A DNA stretch of 64,000 bases from Desulfamplus sp. (GTDB lineage: Bacteria; Desulfobacterota; Desulfobacteria; Desulfobacterales; Desulfobacteraceae), in the NCBI GenBank assembly GCA_015232555.1, contig JADFZJ010000001.1, positions 62,001-126,000 on the forward strand, read 5' to 3'. The notes beneath the pieces were generated by a model that worked only from the letters and a program-made list of their open reading frames with translations, was not told where the DNA came from and made no database searches. Below are positions 45,908 through 54,343 of this stretch, one piece after another (the first letter of the stretch is position 1; each line of letters begins with the position of its first letter). The translations under genes were made by a program, and so were the position numbers.

Positions 45908-47224
45908 ATGGAAATTATCAATATAAACTCTGCAAGGTGGCATACACAGCTTAAAAACAGCGTTACCAACTTTTCTGATTTTGTTCAATATTTTGAAAAT
46001 AGTTCTAAAAACAGAACCATATATGATGATACAGCAAGATATGATCATATAGAAGGCAGCAGCAATCTATTAGATAGTATAAAACTTTATCTTCAAAATA
46101 AAGCTATGGAAAAGGTAATTGTTGAAAATAGAAAGATAGAAAAGGTATTTGTTAAAAATAGAGAAATGGAAAGGGTAATTGAGAGATACCCGATGCGTAT
46201 CACGCCATATTATCTCTCTTTGATAAAATCTGTGGGTGACCCTATCTGGAAGCAGGCTGTACCTGATATAGCTGAACTTTATGAATCAAAAGATGAGTCT
46301 GTACAACCCGTAATTGTTGCGGATCCTCTTCACGAAGAGAGGCAGTCTCCTGTGCCTTCAATTATACACAGATATCCTGACAGGGTTATCTTTCTTGTCT
46401 CGAATCAGTGTGCCATGTATTGCCGCCATTGCATGCGAAAGAGAAAAGTCGGCTTGCAGATTCAACAAAAGCTGTCATCTAAATTCTGCAGATTCAAATT
46501 ATGCAGCAATGAAGAATATAAAAAAGAAGAGTCAGAAAACATAGAAGATTACGGCAAATCAGATTTAATTGATTTAGGTTTAGAATATATAAGAAAGACG
46601 AAAGAGATACGTGATGTTATTCTTTCAGGAGGTGATCCTCTTCTTTTAAACACCGAAAAAATTGACAGAATCCTATTTGCACTAAGAAAGATTGACCATG
46701 TAGAGACCATTAGGATTCATACAAGGGTTGTCTGCACTCTGCCTTTTCGTATTACAGATAATTTGGTATCAGTGCTTGAAAAATATCATCCTCTTTATAT
46801 TAATATCCACTTTAACCACCCGTCTGAAATCACAGATGAGTCAGCATCCGCCTGTGATCTTCTATCGTCTGCTGGTGTTCCATTAGGGTGTCAGACAGTT
46901 CTGCTAGAAGGGGTAAATGATAATCCTGAAACTATGATTACACTGATGCGTAAACTTATTAAAATCAGAGTAAAACCCTATTATCTGCACCATCCTGATA
47001 TGGTTGAAGGCACAGCCCATTTTAGACCGTCTCTTGATACTGGTTTGGATATTATGCGTTCAATGAGGGGCAGTCTCACAGGCATTGCAATTCCTCAGTA
47101 TATGGTTGATCTTCCAGGCGGTTATGGAAAAGTGCCTGTTCTGCTAAATTACATAAAACAGAGAGATTCAGAAAAGGCAGTTGTAGAGAACTATCAAGGC
47201 AAAATTTGTGAATACAGATTTTAA
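45908..47224 (+). CDS. Lysine 2,3-aminomutase family radical SAM protein (KamA type)
   Basis: A 438-residue PLP- and SAM-dependent aminomutase. The radical SAM cysteines are Cys168, Cys172 and Cys175 (CAMYCRHC). The PLP lysine is probably Lys408 in GGYGKVP. Two aspartates known to bind the substrate epsilon-amino group in clostridial lysine aminomutase appear conserved (HHPDMVEGTAHFR and MVDLPGG), which favours lysine over glutamate as substrate. Two insertions are unusual: a repeated charged segment near 75-98 (MEKVIVENRKIEKVFVKNRE) and an Asn/Lys/Glu-rich loop after the cysteines (~182-215). It could make beta-lysine for an osmolyte, catabolism or EF-P modification. No acetyltransferase (ablB) or epmA is nearby. 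Confidence 0.88.
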   Translation: MEIININSARWHTQLKNSVTNFSDFVQYFENSSKNRTIYDDTARYDHIEGSSNLLDSIKLYLQNKAMEKVIVENRKIEKVFVKNREMERVIERYPMRITPYYLSLIKSVGDPIWKQAVPDIAELYESKDESVQPVIVADPLHEERQSPVPSIIHRYPDRVIFLVSNQCAMYCRHCMRKRKVGLQIQQKLSSKFCRFKLCSNEEYKKEESENIEDYGKSDLIDLGLEYIRKTKEIRDVILSGGDPLLLNTEKIDRILFALRKIDHVETIRIHTRVVCTLPFRITDNLVSVLEKYHPLYINIHFNHPSEITDESASACDLLSSAGVPLGCQTVLLEGVNDNPETMITLMRKLIKIRVKPYYLHHPDMVEGTAHFRPSLDTGLDIMRSMRGSLTGIAIPQYMVDLPGGYGKVPVLLNYIKQRDSEKAVVENYQGKICEYRF

Positions 47225-47244
47225 GTTGCGAATACAGATTTTAG
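47208..47244 (+). repeat. Short tandem duplication at the end of the kamA-type gene
   Basis: GAATACAGATTTTA occurs at 47210-47223 and again at 47230-47243 with a 20-base period. The stop codon of the aminomutase gene (47222-47224) lies within the first unit. It looks like a small local duplication with no evident regulatory role. Confidence 0.6.
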
Positions 47245-47358
47245 GAGCGGTTAAGATAACTTTAGATAAGTTATTGCAAATAAATTAAAAACCTTATAAT
47301 TTTAAGGAGTGCGGCGTGATTATTATTTAATGTTATTTATAAAATAAAAGGAGGCAGT

Positions 47359-48522
47359 ATGTTAATAGGCGTACCAAAAGAGATTTTAGCAGAAGAGAAG
47401 AGAGTTGCAGCCACGCCAGAAACTGTAAAAAAATTCATCACACTCGGTTTTGAGGTTGCGGTTCAATCATCGGCTGGAGAAGGGGTATTGATAAGTGATG
47501 ATGATTATAAAAACGCTGGAGCAAAAATAGTTGCTGATCCAGAAAAATTGTTTGCTGAATCAGATCTTATTTTAAAAGTCAAACAGCCTGAATTTAACCA
47601 GACCATTGGAAAGCATGAAGCAGATATGCTGCGTGATGGTGGTATGATTATCACCTTTCTTCATCCTGCATCACCTGACAACCACGACATGATAAGGCGT
47701 CTTAGAGATAAACGGATAACCTCTTTTACAATGGATGGTATCCCGCGTATCTCCCGTGCACAGAGAATGGATGCTCTATCCTCAATGAGTACTGTAACTG
47801 GATATAAATCTGTCATAATGGCTGCAAATCAGATGCAGACATTTATTCCAATGATAGGAACTGCAATTGGAACAATAAAACCCGCCCGTTTTTTAATTAT
47901 TGGTACAGGAGTTGTGGGACTTCAGGCAATTGCTACTGCAAAACGACTTGGAGGCATTGTTAAAGCCCTTGATATTAGAAAAAATGCCTGCACAGAAGCT
48001 GAAAGTTTAGGTGCAAAGACTGTTGAATTTGATATTCCGCAAGAGTCTGCTGTTGCCGAAGGAGGCTACGCAAAATTTTTAGAAAACGAGTGGCTTGAAA
48101 AAGAGCGTAAAGTTATAGCAGAGCATATCAAAGAGGCAGATGTCGTTATTTTAAGTGCCCTTGTACCTGGTGAAGTTGCCCCTATTTTGGTAACTGAAGC
48201 TATGGTCGGCACAATGAAGCCTGGCTCTGTGATTATTGATGTGTCAGTTGATCAAGGTGGAAACTGTGAGATCACAGAACATGGTCGTTTTGTCCAAAAG
48301 CTCAATGTTAATATCTGCGGTATACAAAATATTCCTGGAAGAGTAGCAACCCATGCAAGCTGGCTGTATGCCAACAATATCTACTACTATGTTGAAAACT
48401 TATTTAAAAAAGGGATTGGGCAGCTTGACCTGACTGATGAGATAGTTGCAAATTCTCTTGTTACTCACGAATCCCGCATCCATTACAAAGGTGCACTCAA
48501 AGCAATGGGCACAAATTCATAA
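47359..48522 (+). CDS. pntAA: NAD(P) transhydrogenase subunit alpha, dI (PntAA)
   Basis: The 387-residue NAD(H)-binding domain I subunit of proton-translocating transhydrogenase. Family motifs: GVPKEILAEEKRVAATPETV at the start, RISRAQRMDALSSMSTVTGY (~130-150), the Rossmann loop GTGVVGLQAIATAKRLGG (~188-205) with the NAD-selecting Asp in KALDIR, and VDQGGNCEITEHG (~293). It is preceded by a strong AGGAGG site. It lacks the membrane helices of a fused PntA, which are supplied by the separate PntAB downstream. The split alpha layout matches that of Rhodospirillum rubrum. An unusual hairpin follows the stop codon, before pntAB. Confidence 0.93.
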   Translation: MLIGVPKEILAEEKRVAATPETVKKFITLGFEVAVQSSAGEGVLISDDDYKNAGAKIVADPEKLFAESDLILKVKQPEFNQTIGKHEADMLRDGGMIITFLHPASPDNHDMIRRLRDKRITSFTMDGIPRISRAQRMDALSSMSTVTGYKSVIMAANQMQTFIPMIGTAIGTIKPARFLIIGTGVVGLQAIATAKRLGGIVKALDIRKNACTEAESLGAKTVEFDIPQESAVAEGGYAKFLENEWLEKERKVIAEHIKEADVVILSALVPGEVAPILVTEAMVGTMKPGSVIIDVSVDQGGNCEITEHGRFVQKLNVNICGIQNIPGRVATHASWLYANNIYYYVENLFKKGIGQLDLTDEIVANSLVTHESRIHYKGALKAMGTNS

Positions 48523-48546
48523 GTTTTTTTATATGATGAAACTTGA

Positions 48547-48577
48547 AGCGGGTAGAATACGCTGTCTTCTGCCCGCT
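48547..48577 (+). promoter_or_regulatory. Intercistronic hairpin between pntAA and pntAB
   Basis: AGCGGGTAGA (48547-48556) pairs over all ten positions, with one G-U pair, with TCTGCCCGCT (48568-48577) around an 11-base loop. No T-run follows (ATATATTAAT), and pntAB starts 28 bases later. It is therefore more likely an mRNA processing or stability element, or a device to adjust subunit ratios, than a full terminator. Confidence 0.6.
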
Positions 48578-48604
48578 ATATATTAATAGAGAGGACAACT
48601 GTAG

Positions 48605-48898
48605 ATGACAAACTTACTGTTGATGTTAGGATTTTTTCTCGCATCTTTTTTTATTGGATATATATTGATATCTCGAATTCCTTCACTTTTGCATACCCCT
48701 TTAATGTCTATGACTAATGCAGTCTCTGGAGTTACCATTTTAGGTGCAATTCTTCTTTTTACAATGCCCTGCACAGGTTTAGAAAAACTATTTGGTTCAA
48801 TTGCCATAATAGCAGCTACATTTAATGTTGTAGGAGGCTTTGCAATTACAGGTCGAATGCTCGGTCTTTTTAAAGGCAGAAGTGGAAAATCAAGCTGA
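48605..48898 (+). CDS. pntAB: NAD(P) transhydrogenase subunit alpha, membrane part (PntAB)
   Basis: A 97-residue membrane subunit with three hydrophobic helices (MTNLLLMLGFFLASFFIGYI, SGVTILGAILLFTM, SIAIIAATFNVVGGFAITGR). The diagnostic loop LLHTPLMSMTNAVSG, conserved in transhydrogenase dII, lies between the first two helices. It completes the proton channel together with the membrane part of PntB. An AGAGAGGA sequence precedes the ATG. It is encoded in the order expected for a split alpha subunit. Confidence 0.93.
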   Translation: MTNLLLMLGFFLASFFIGYILISRIPSLLHTPLMSMTNAVSGVTILGAILLFTMPCTGLEKLFGSIAIIAATFNVVGGFAITGRMLGLFKGRSGKSS

Positions 48899-49006
48899 CA
48901 AACTAACTATAAAATAAGCATATTTGCTGAAATTTTTGTTAATTTGAAATTCCTTAATAAATAAAAAATAAAATAAATAATACATGATAGAGAGATTAAT
49001 CAAATT

Positions 49007-51187
49007 ATGAATCTTATTATTGATTTTGTGGTTATTGCTGGTCTTATTGTTGGGATATGGCTGTTTATTGAACCTCGTAAAGCACGATTTGGAAACTTTA
49101 TCGCTGCATTGTCAATGTTTTGTGCTTTTATATTGGTATTGTATCGTTATGAGATTATCAGTGTTAATATCGTAGCCATCTCCTTAATAGCAGGTGCAAT
49201 AATAGGTTACGCTGTTGCAAAAGCTGTAAATATGAACCAGATACCCGCAATGGTAGCTATTCAAAACGGTGCGGGCGGAGCAGCAGCTTTTTTAGTCTCG
49301 TTTGTGGAGCTTACAAGACATGGTCAATCCCTAAACTCTATAACTGTCATATCAGGTATTATAGGGTTGATAGTTGGAGCTTTTACTTTTAGCGGAAGTA
49401 TGATTGCTGGTGCAAAGTTAGCTAATAAAATGAGGCAGCTTCCACAGGTGCTGCCAAATCATAACTATCTTGTTTTAGCTGCTGTATGGGGTATGTTTGC
49501 TCTCTGCTGCACATCTTTTCATGTTACTGAAAACATTGCATATTATCTCCATTTTTTCCAGATAGTTCTCTCCTGCTTGCTGGGAATACTCTTCTCAATC
49601 CGTATTGGCGGGGCTGATATGCCTGTTCTAATATCGTTTTTGAACTCCATGACAGGTATGGCTGCTGCACTTTGCGGAATGGTTTTAGGAAATAGGCTTC
49701 TGATTGCTTTTGGTGCTATTGTTGCTGCTTCAGGCTACATACTAACATATTTGATGTGCAAAGCTATGAATAGAAACATTGTTAAAGTGTTTTTACCTGC
49801 TCCTCCTAAAACAAAAGATACTGCTACTAAACCAGAATATAAAGTTAGTGCTGAAACAGTTAATAATTTTTTAAATATTACAGACAGCACTGAATCTATT
49901 AAAAAAGATATAGAATCGCAAACAGATGAGGCTGTAAGTGAAGATGCTTCTGGAAAAGTTTCTGAACAAAAGAGTGTTTCAACCAACCCATTTGAAAAAG
50001 CAGCCTCTCTTTTAGCTGATGCTGAAAAAATCATTATTATTCCAGGTTATGGAATGGCAATTGCACAAGCACAGATGGAGGTTACAGCACTTGCAAACAG
50101 ATTAGTTACGATGGGTAAAGAGCTGAAATATGCAATTCATCCAGTAGCAGGAAGAATGCCAGGACACATGAATGTATTGCTTGCAGAGGCTGATGTTGAT
50201 TATGATATGCTTATAGAGATGGAAGAGATAAACCCTGAATTTGATTCAACTGATATTGCCTTGGTTGTAGGAGCTTGTGATGTTGTAAATCCAGCAGCCA
50301 TAGAAGTTGAAGGAACGCCTATCTCTGGAATGCCTATCTTGATGGCACAAAATGCTAAAAATGTTATATGTTGTAATTTTGATGAAAAACCTGGCTATTC
50401 AGGAGTGGAAAATCCGCTTTATAATAGAGAGAACACTTTAATGCTGTGTGGAAATGCAAAAGAGACGGTTCATCAGCTTTTATCATCTTTAAGAGATAAT
50501 AAACCAAAAGCAGAGATAATAACATCCTCTGAAGGTTCAAAAAATATTTTAAGTTCTACTTTACCATCTGATTCTACAAGTGTCAGTTCTTTATCTGATT
50601 CAAATAACCCATCTGATTTTGAAACAGATATAGAGCCTCAATCAGTAAGTTCTGTTGCGGTATCTGCGGCTGACAAGTTTGGCTCTGCTGCACAAGCCCT
50701 ATTAAATGCTAACAAAATTATTATTATACCAGGATATGGAATGGCATTAGCAAAAGCTCAATTCAAGGTTTTAGAGCTTGCATCAATGCTTAATAAAAGA
50801 GGTGCTGATGTAAAATATGCTATACATCCTGTAGCTGGAAGAATGCCCGGACACATGAATGTCATACTTGCAGAGGCTGAGGTTGATTACGATGATCTGC
50901 TTGAAATGGACGATGCAAATCCTCTTTTCGCACAAACTGATGCAGCAATAGTAATTGGTGCCTGTGATGTTGTGAATCCTGCAGCAATAGAGGTTGAAGG
51001 AACTCCAATTTCTGGAATGCCGATATTGATGGCACATGAGGCTGAAAACATAATTGTCTGTAATTTTGATGACAAACCAGGATATTCAGGAGTGCCAAAT
51101 CCTCTTTATAAAAATAGTAAAACAATAATGCTTGAAGGAGATGCCAAAGAGACTATAACGGAATTAATATCTTTGCTAAATAAGTGA
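49007..51187 (+). CDS. pntB: NAD(P) transhydrogenase subunit beta with two tandem dIII domains
   Basis: 726 residues, against about 460 for usual PntB. Residues ~1-265 are the membrane dII part, with about eight or nine helices (NGAGGAAAFLVSFVELTR, GGADMPVLISFLNSMTGMAA). After a Ser/Lys/Glu-rich linker comes dIII-1 (~338-495; IIPGYGMAIAQAQ, HPVAGRMPGHMNV, GACDVVNPAA). A second Ser/Asp-rich linker is followed by a full dIII-2 (~565-726) with the same motifs. By hand alignment about 110 of 157 positions are identical. In both copies the family Lys-Arg-Ser that binds the NADP 2'-phosphate is replaced by Asn-Phe-Asp (CNFDEKPGYSG, CNFDDKPGYSG). Dinucleotide preference is therefore in doubt. It is the last gene of the pnt operon, with a terminator at 51319-51372. 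Confidence 0.93.
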   Translation: MNLIIDFVVIAGLIVGIWLFIEPRKARFGNFIAALSMFCAFILVLYRYEIISVNIVAISLIAGAIIGYAVAKAVNMNQIPAMVAIQNGAGGAAAFLVSFVELTRHGQSLNSITVISGIIGLIVGAFTFSGSMIAGAKLANKMRQLPQVLPNHNYLVLAAVWGMFALCCTSFHVTENIAYYLHFFQIVLSCLLGILFSIRIGGADMPVLISFLNSMTGMAAALCGMVLGNRLLIAFGAIVAASGYILTYLMCKAMNRNIVKVFLPAPPKTKDTATKPEYKVSAETVNNFLNITDSTESIKKDIESQTDEAVSEDASGKVSEQKSVSTNPFEKAASLLADAEKIIIIPGYGMAIAQAQMEVTALANRLVTMGKELKYAIHPVAGRMPGHMNVLLAEADVDYDMLIEMEEINPEFDSTDIALVVGACDVVNPAAIEVEGTPISGMPILMAQNAKNVICCNFDEKPGYSGVENPLYNRENTLMLCGNAKETVHQLLSSLRDNKPKAEIITSSEGSKNILSSTLPSDSTSVSSLSDSNNPSDFETDIEPQSVSSVAVSAADKFGSAAQALLNANKIIIIPGYGMALAKAQFKVLELASMLNKRGADVKYAIHPVAGRMPGHMNVILAEAEVDYDDLLEMDDANPLFAQTDAAIVIGACDVVNPAAIEVEGTPISGMPILMAHEAENIIVCNFDDKPGYSGVPNPLYKNSKTIMLEGDAKETITELISLLNK

Positions 51188-51318
51188 TGTATTAAATATT
51201 ACTAAATTTTTAAGCATATAATTTTCTTGACTATGGTTTATAGTTATTATATCTCTTCAAAATCAATTCAGGCATGAAGCTTGTGATAAAAAAAGAATTA
51301 AGATAAAACAAAACTAAT

Positions 51319-51372
51319 AAAACCACGAAGGTTTAGTGTATATAGTGTATACTGGCTTCTCGTGGTTTTTTT
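51319..51372 (+). terminator. Intrinsic terminator of the pnt operon
   Basis: AAAACCACGA (51319-51328) pairs with TCGTGGTTTT (51360-51369), and the T-run continues to 51372. The loop of about 31 bases contains smaller repeats (GTGTATA twice). It lies 131 bases after the pntB stop. Confidence 0.8.
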
Positions 51373-51373
51373 A

Positions 51374-51424
51374 TTGTTCAGAAATTTTAATCCAACAATA
51401 TTGCAGAGAAGCTGCTTAGGTGCT
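51374..51424 (+). repeat. Dispersed ~48-bp repeat, copy 7
   Basis: Reads TTGTTCAGAAATTTTAATCC, AACAATATTGCAGAGAAGCT and GCTTAGGTGC. The core is GCAG-AGAA-GCTGC-like, with one deletion relative to the consensus. It lies directly after the T-run of the pnt terminator. Confidence 0.7.
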
Positions 51425-51519
51425 TTAGCCATTGATCGGAATAATAAATTTTAGGTAACAGTAACTTTTTAAGTAATAGCAACTTGCAATTATTATTTTA
51501 ATATAAGGAAAAACAAGTC

Positions 51520-52575
51520 ATGCACATGGCAGATGCTTTGATTTCACCAGCAGTTGGAGGCACGATGTGGGCAGTAACCGCAGGTTTGATTGGATATTGC
51601 TCAAAAAAAGTTAAAGATGAAATGGATGATCAAAAAATTCCTTTAATGGGAGTTTTAGGTGCATTTATTTTTGCAGCACAGATGATAAATTTTACCATAC
51701 CAGTCACTGGTTCAAGCGGACATTTGGGGGGCGGAATGATTCTTGCGGTTTTGCTCGGTCCCCATATAGCCTTTCTCACAATGGCATCAGTTTTGACAGT
51801 CCAGTCGCTTTTCTTTGCAGACGGCGGATTACTTGCTCTTGGGTGCAATATCTTCAATTTAGGATTTTTCCCCTGTTTTATCGCCTATCCTCTTATTTAC
51901 AAAAAAATTGTGAGGATCAATACAACATTAGATAAGGCTGAAAAAAATATTATAGCAGGCTCTTTGATTGCTGCTATTTTAGGGTTGCAGATGGGAGCAT
52001 TTGCAGTTGTTCTTGAGACTTTCTTTTCTGGTATATCAGAACTTCCATTTACCACATTTTTGATGCTTATGCTGCCAATTCATTTAGCTATTGGGATTGT
52101 AGAGGGGTTGACTACAGCAGCAGTAGTGCTCTTTATCTGGAAAGCAAGACCTGAAATCTTGAATGCAGCATCATCTTCTGCACCAATAGGGGCTTCGTCA
52201 ATCCGTAATGTTCTGATTGGAATTTCTTCTGCTGCTGTAATAACAGGTGTAGCTTTAAGCTGGTTTGCATCATCAAATCCTGACGGGCTTGAGTGGGCAA
52301 TGTTTAAAACTGCTGGTATTGAAGAGCTTGAAGCACCTGAGGGGGTTCACTCTTCTCTATCTAAAATTCAGGAAAAGACGGCTTTTCTGCCTGATTATGG
52401 ATTTAAAGCAGATGAATCAGAAAAGACAGCAGAGATAATGCCTGAACAAAATGAGTCTTCATGGCCAGCAGTTGATTCAGGGACTTCTGTTTCAGGAGTT
52501 GTTGGAGGATTTCTTACTTTAACGGTTGCTGTTGGAATAGGCTTTATTTTCAAACGCAGAAAAACTAATGAGTAA
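51520..52575 (+). CDS. cbiM: Cobalt/nickel ECF transporter substrate-binding protein CbiM with PDGLE domain
   Basis: A 351-residue membrane protein. The N-terminus MHMADALISPAVGGTMW is the CbiM/NikM signature, where Met-His-Met binds the metal. GSSGHLGGGMILAVLLGP and LFFADGGLLALGCNIFNLG are further family blocks. The C-terminal part (~225-351) has two membrane helices with SSNPDGLEWAMFKTAGIEEL, the PDGLE domain that usually occurs as a separate CbiN-like or NikN/L component, here fused. The metal (Co or Ni) cannot be told from this; sulfate reducers need both, for cobalamin and hydrogenase. cbiQ and cbiO follow. Confidence 0.93.
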   Translation: MHMADALISPAVGGTMWAVTAGLIGYCSKKVKDEMDDQKIPLMGVLGAFIFAAQMINFTIPVTGSSGHLGGGMILAVLLGPHIAFLTMASVLTVQSLFFADGGLLALGCNIFNLGFFPCFIAYPLIYKKIVRINTTLDKAEKNIIAGSLIAAILGLQMGAFAVVLETFFSGISELPFTTFLMLMLPIHLAIGIVEGLTTAAVVLFIWKARPEILNAASSSAPIGASSIRNVLIGISSAAVITGVALSWFASSNPDGLEWAMFKTAGIEELEAPEGVHSSLSKIQEKTAFLPDYGFKADESEKTAEIMPEQNESSWPAVDSGTSVSGVVGGFLTLTVAVGIGFIFKRRKTNE

Positions 52576-52624
52576 TAATAAATGATTTCTAATAGTTAGA
52601 ATTTAGTAGATAGATAATCCTGAT

Positions 52625-53530
52625 ATGGCAAATCTTCAAAATAACCTTTTAGATATATTTTACATAGATACTCTTTCTTCTGGAGGGACTTGGCTTCATA
52701 ATCTTGATCCTCGAGCAAAAGTTATGACTACACTCATATTTGTTGGAACTGTGGTCTCTTTTGGAAAATATGAGATTGCCATGCTGATCCCATTTCTCAT
52801 CTATCCTGCTGTAATGCTGGCATGGGCAGAACTGCCTGTTGGATATCTTGTTAAAAAGATGGTGCTGCTCATGCCATTTGCATTTTTTATCGGTATTTTC
52901 AACCCACTCATGGACAGAGAGATTCTTGTAAGAATTAGCTGCGTAGATGTTATAGAGTCAATTGGCATTACAAAGTTAATTGATATTATCGGCTTGCTTG
53001 ATATTATTGGGTTAAAAAATGGTATTGGGATTATTGAGATAAGCGGCGGATGGATCTCATTTTTGTCGATTATGATGCGTTTTTGTCTTACAGTAGGAGC
53101 TGCGTTGATATTAATATGTACAACCGGATTTGATTCTGTCTGCCTTGCTCTTCAAAAATTTAAGGTTCCGGGTCCATTTATTGTCCAGCTTATATTTTTA
53201 TACAGATATATGTTTGTCCTTATTGATGAAGCATCCAGAATGGTAAGAGCAAGGCAACTTCGCACCTTTGATGCAAGAGCCAATATGAAGTTTTCCATGT
53301 TTGCCCCCATGATTGGACAGTTGCTTCTAAGAACTCTTGACCGTGCACAGAGGATTCATCTTGCCATGTGCTGCCGTGGATTTGACGGACATATTCAGAT
53401 GATAAGAAAAACAGATTTTGGTATTCAAGAGACGCTTTTTACTGCTGGCTGGAGTTTTCTATTTATCATCTTTAGACTTTACAATATTCCTGTAAAACTT
53501 GGGGAGTGGATTACAAAGTTCCTTTTATGA
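52625..53530 (+). CDS. cbiQ: ECF transporter membrane subunit CbiQ
   Basis: A 301-residue T-component. It starts with IDTLSSGGTWLHNLDPRAKV, the typical CbiQ opening. The coupling-helix motifs are MVRARQLRTFDAR (~220) and IHLAMCCRGFDG (~250), the ARG-type sequences that contact the ATPase. A segment near residues 104-135 is odd: isoleucine/glycine/aspartate-rich repeated units (IGITKLIDIIGLLDI, IGLKNGIGIIEI) between helices, apparently an insertion. Its stop codon overlaps the cbiO ATG (ATGA at 53527-53530). Confidence 0.92.
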   Translation: MANLQNNLLDIFYIDTLSSGGTWLHNLDPRAKVMTTLIFVGTVVSFGKYEIAMLIPFLIYPAVMLAWAELPVGYLVKKMVLLMPFAFFIGIFNPLMDREILVRISCVDVIESIGITKLIDIIGLLDIIGLKNGIGIIEISGGWISFLSIMMRFCLTVGAALILICTTGFDSVCLALQKFKVPGPFIVQLIFLYRYMFVLIDEASRMVRARQLRTFDARANMKFSMFAPMIGQLLLRTLDRAQRIHLAMCCRGFDGHIQMIRKTDFGIQETLFTAGWSFLFIIFRLYNIPVKLGEWITKFLL

Positions 53531-54288
53531 GCCATCACATTGTTCAAGCTAATAATCTTCATTACACCTATCCAGACGGAACGATTGGTTTAAGTCGGAT
53601 AAATTTCAAGATTCATCATGGAGAGTCTGTCGCTTTGGTAGGCTCAAATGGAGCTGGCAAATCTACTCTTCTTTTGCATCTTATCGGCTCTCTTGTTTCA
53701 ACAAAGGGAGATATCAGAATTGGAGATTACCCTTTAAATAAGAAGAATCTTAAGGCAGTAAGAAGATCTGCAGGCATGGTATTTCAAGACCCTGATGATC
53801 AGCTTTTCATGCCGACCGTGTTTGATGATGTCGCATTTGGTCCAATCAATTTAGGGCTTCCAGAAGCAGAGGTTGAAGAGCGGGTTATGGAGGCACTTGA
53901 TACCGTGGGTATTTCGCATCTTATAAGACGATCACCTCATAAACTCTCAGGAGGAGAGAAACGGGCAGTTGCCATTGCTGCTGTAATTGCAACTATGCCA
54001 GATATTCTTATCATGGACGAACCATCATCAAACCTTGATCCAGCATCACGCAGAAGGCTTATTAATCTGCTTAAAACCTTTACACACACTAAAATAATTG
54101 CAACTCATGATCTTGATATGGCACTTGATCTGTGTGAAAGAACGATTGTATTGCACAGAGGCGAGATTGTAGCTGATGGTCAGACAAAGGAACTTTTTTT
54201 GGATGAAAAGCTCCTTGCTATGAGCGGTCTTGAAAAGCCCCTGACAATGCAGGGGTGTCTTGTATGTTCTCAGGTAAAACTCTCTTGA
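53527..54288 (+). CDS. cbiO: ECF transporter ATPase CbiO
   Basis: An ABC ATPase of about 253 residues, starting at the ATG that overlaps the cbiQ stop (53527), which is preferred over an upstream in-frame codon inside cbiQ. Walker A is GSNGAGKST, the Q-loop FQDPDDQLFM, the signature HKLSGGEKRAVAIAAV, Walker B ILIMDEPSSNLDP and the switch His in IATHDLDMAL. It energises metal import with CbiQ and CbiM. The C-terminus ends MQGCLVCSQVKLS, with two cysteines. It is the last gene of the transporter operon. Confidence 0.94.
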   Translation: MSHHIVQANNLHYTYPDGTIGLSRINFKIHHGESVALVGSNGAGKSTLLLHLIGSLVSTKGDIRIGDYPLNKKNLKAVRRSAGMVFQDPDDQLFMPTVFDDVAFGPINLGLPEAEVEERVMEALDTVGISHLIRRSPHKLSGGEKRAVAIAAVIATMPDILIMDEPSSNLDPASRRRLINLLKTFTHTKIIATHDLDMALDLCERTIVLHRGEIVADGQTKELFLDEKLLAMSGLEKPLTMQGCLVCSQVKLS

Positions 54289-54343
54289 TTAAACCGATGC
54301 TGTTAAAGCGAGGGGGCAGGGTAGGCGGTGATGCGGTTTTATA

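Larger units (their letters stand above)
51188..51519. other. Intergenic region between pntB and cbiM
   Basis: A 332-base gap. It contains the pnt terminator (51319-51372), one dispersed repeat copy (51374-51424) and an imperfect direct repeat (GTAACAGTAACTT and GTAATAGCAACTT, about 51454-51486) shortly before the cbiM ribosome binding site AAGGA. I looked for a cobalamin riboswitch and for a NikR-type palindrome and saw neither. Confidence 0.5.

Noticed and set aside
49990-51187. PntB duplication as an assembly artefact
   Set aside because: The two dIII copies differ at about 30% of residues and have different linkers, so they cannot result from misassembly of a single sequence.
51188-51519. 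Cobalamin riboswitch or NikR operator before cbiM
   Set aside because: No B12-box or paired NikR half-sites could be found by eye.
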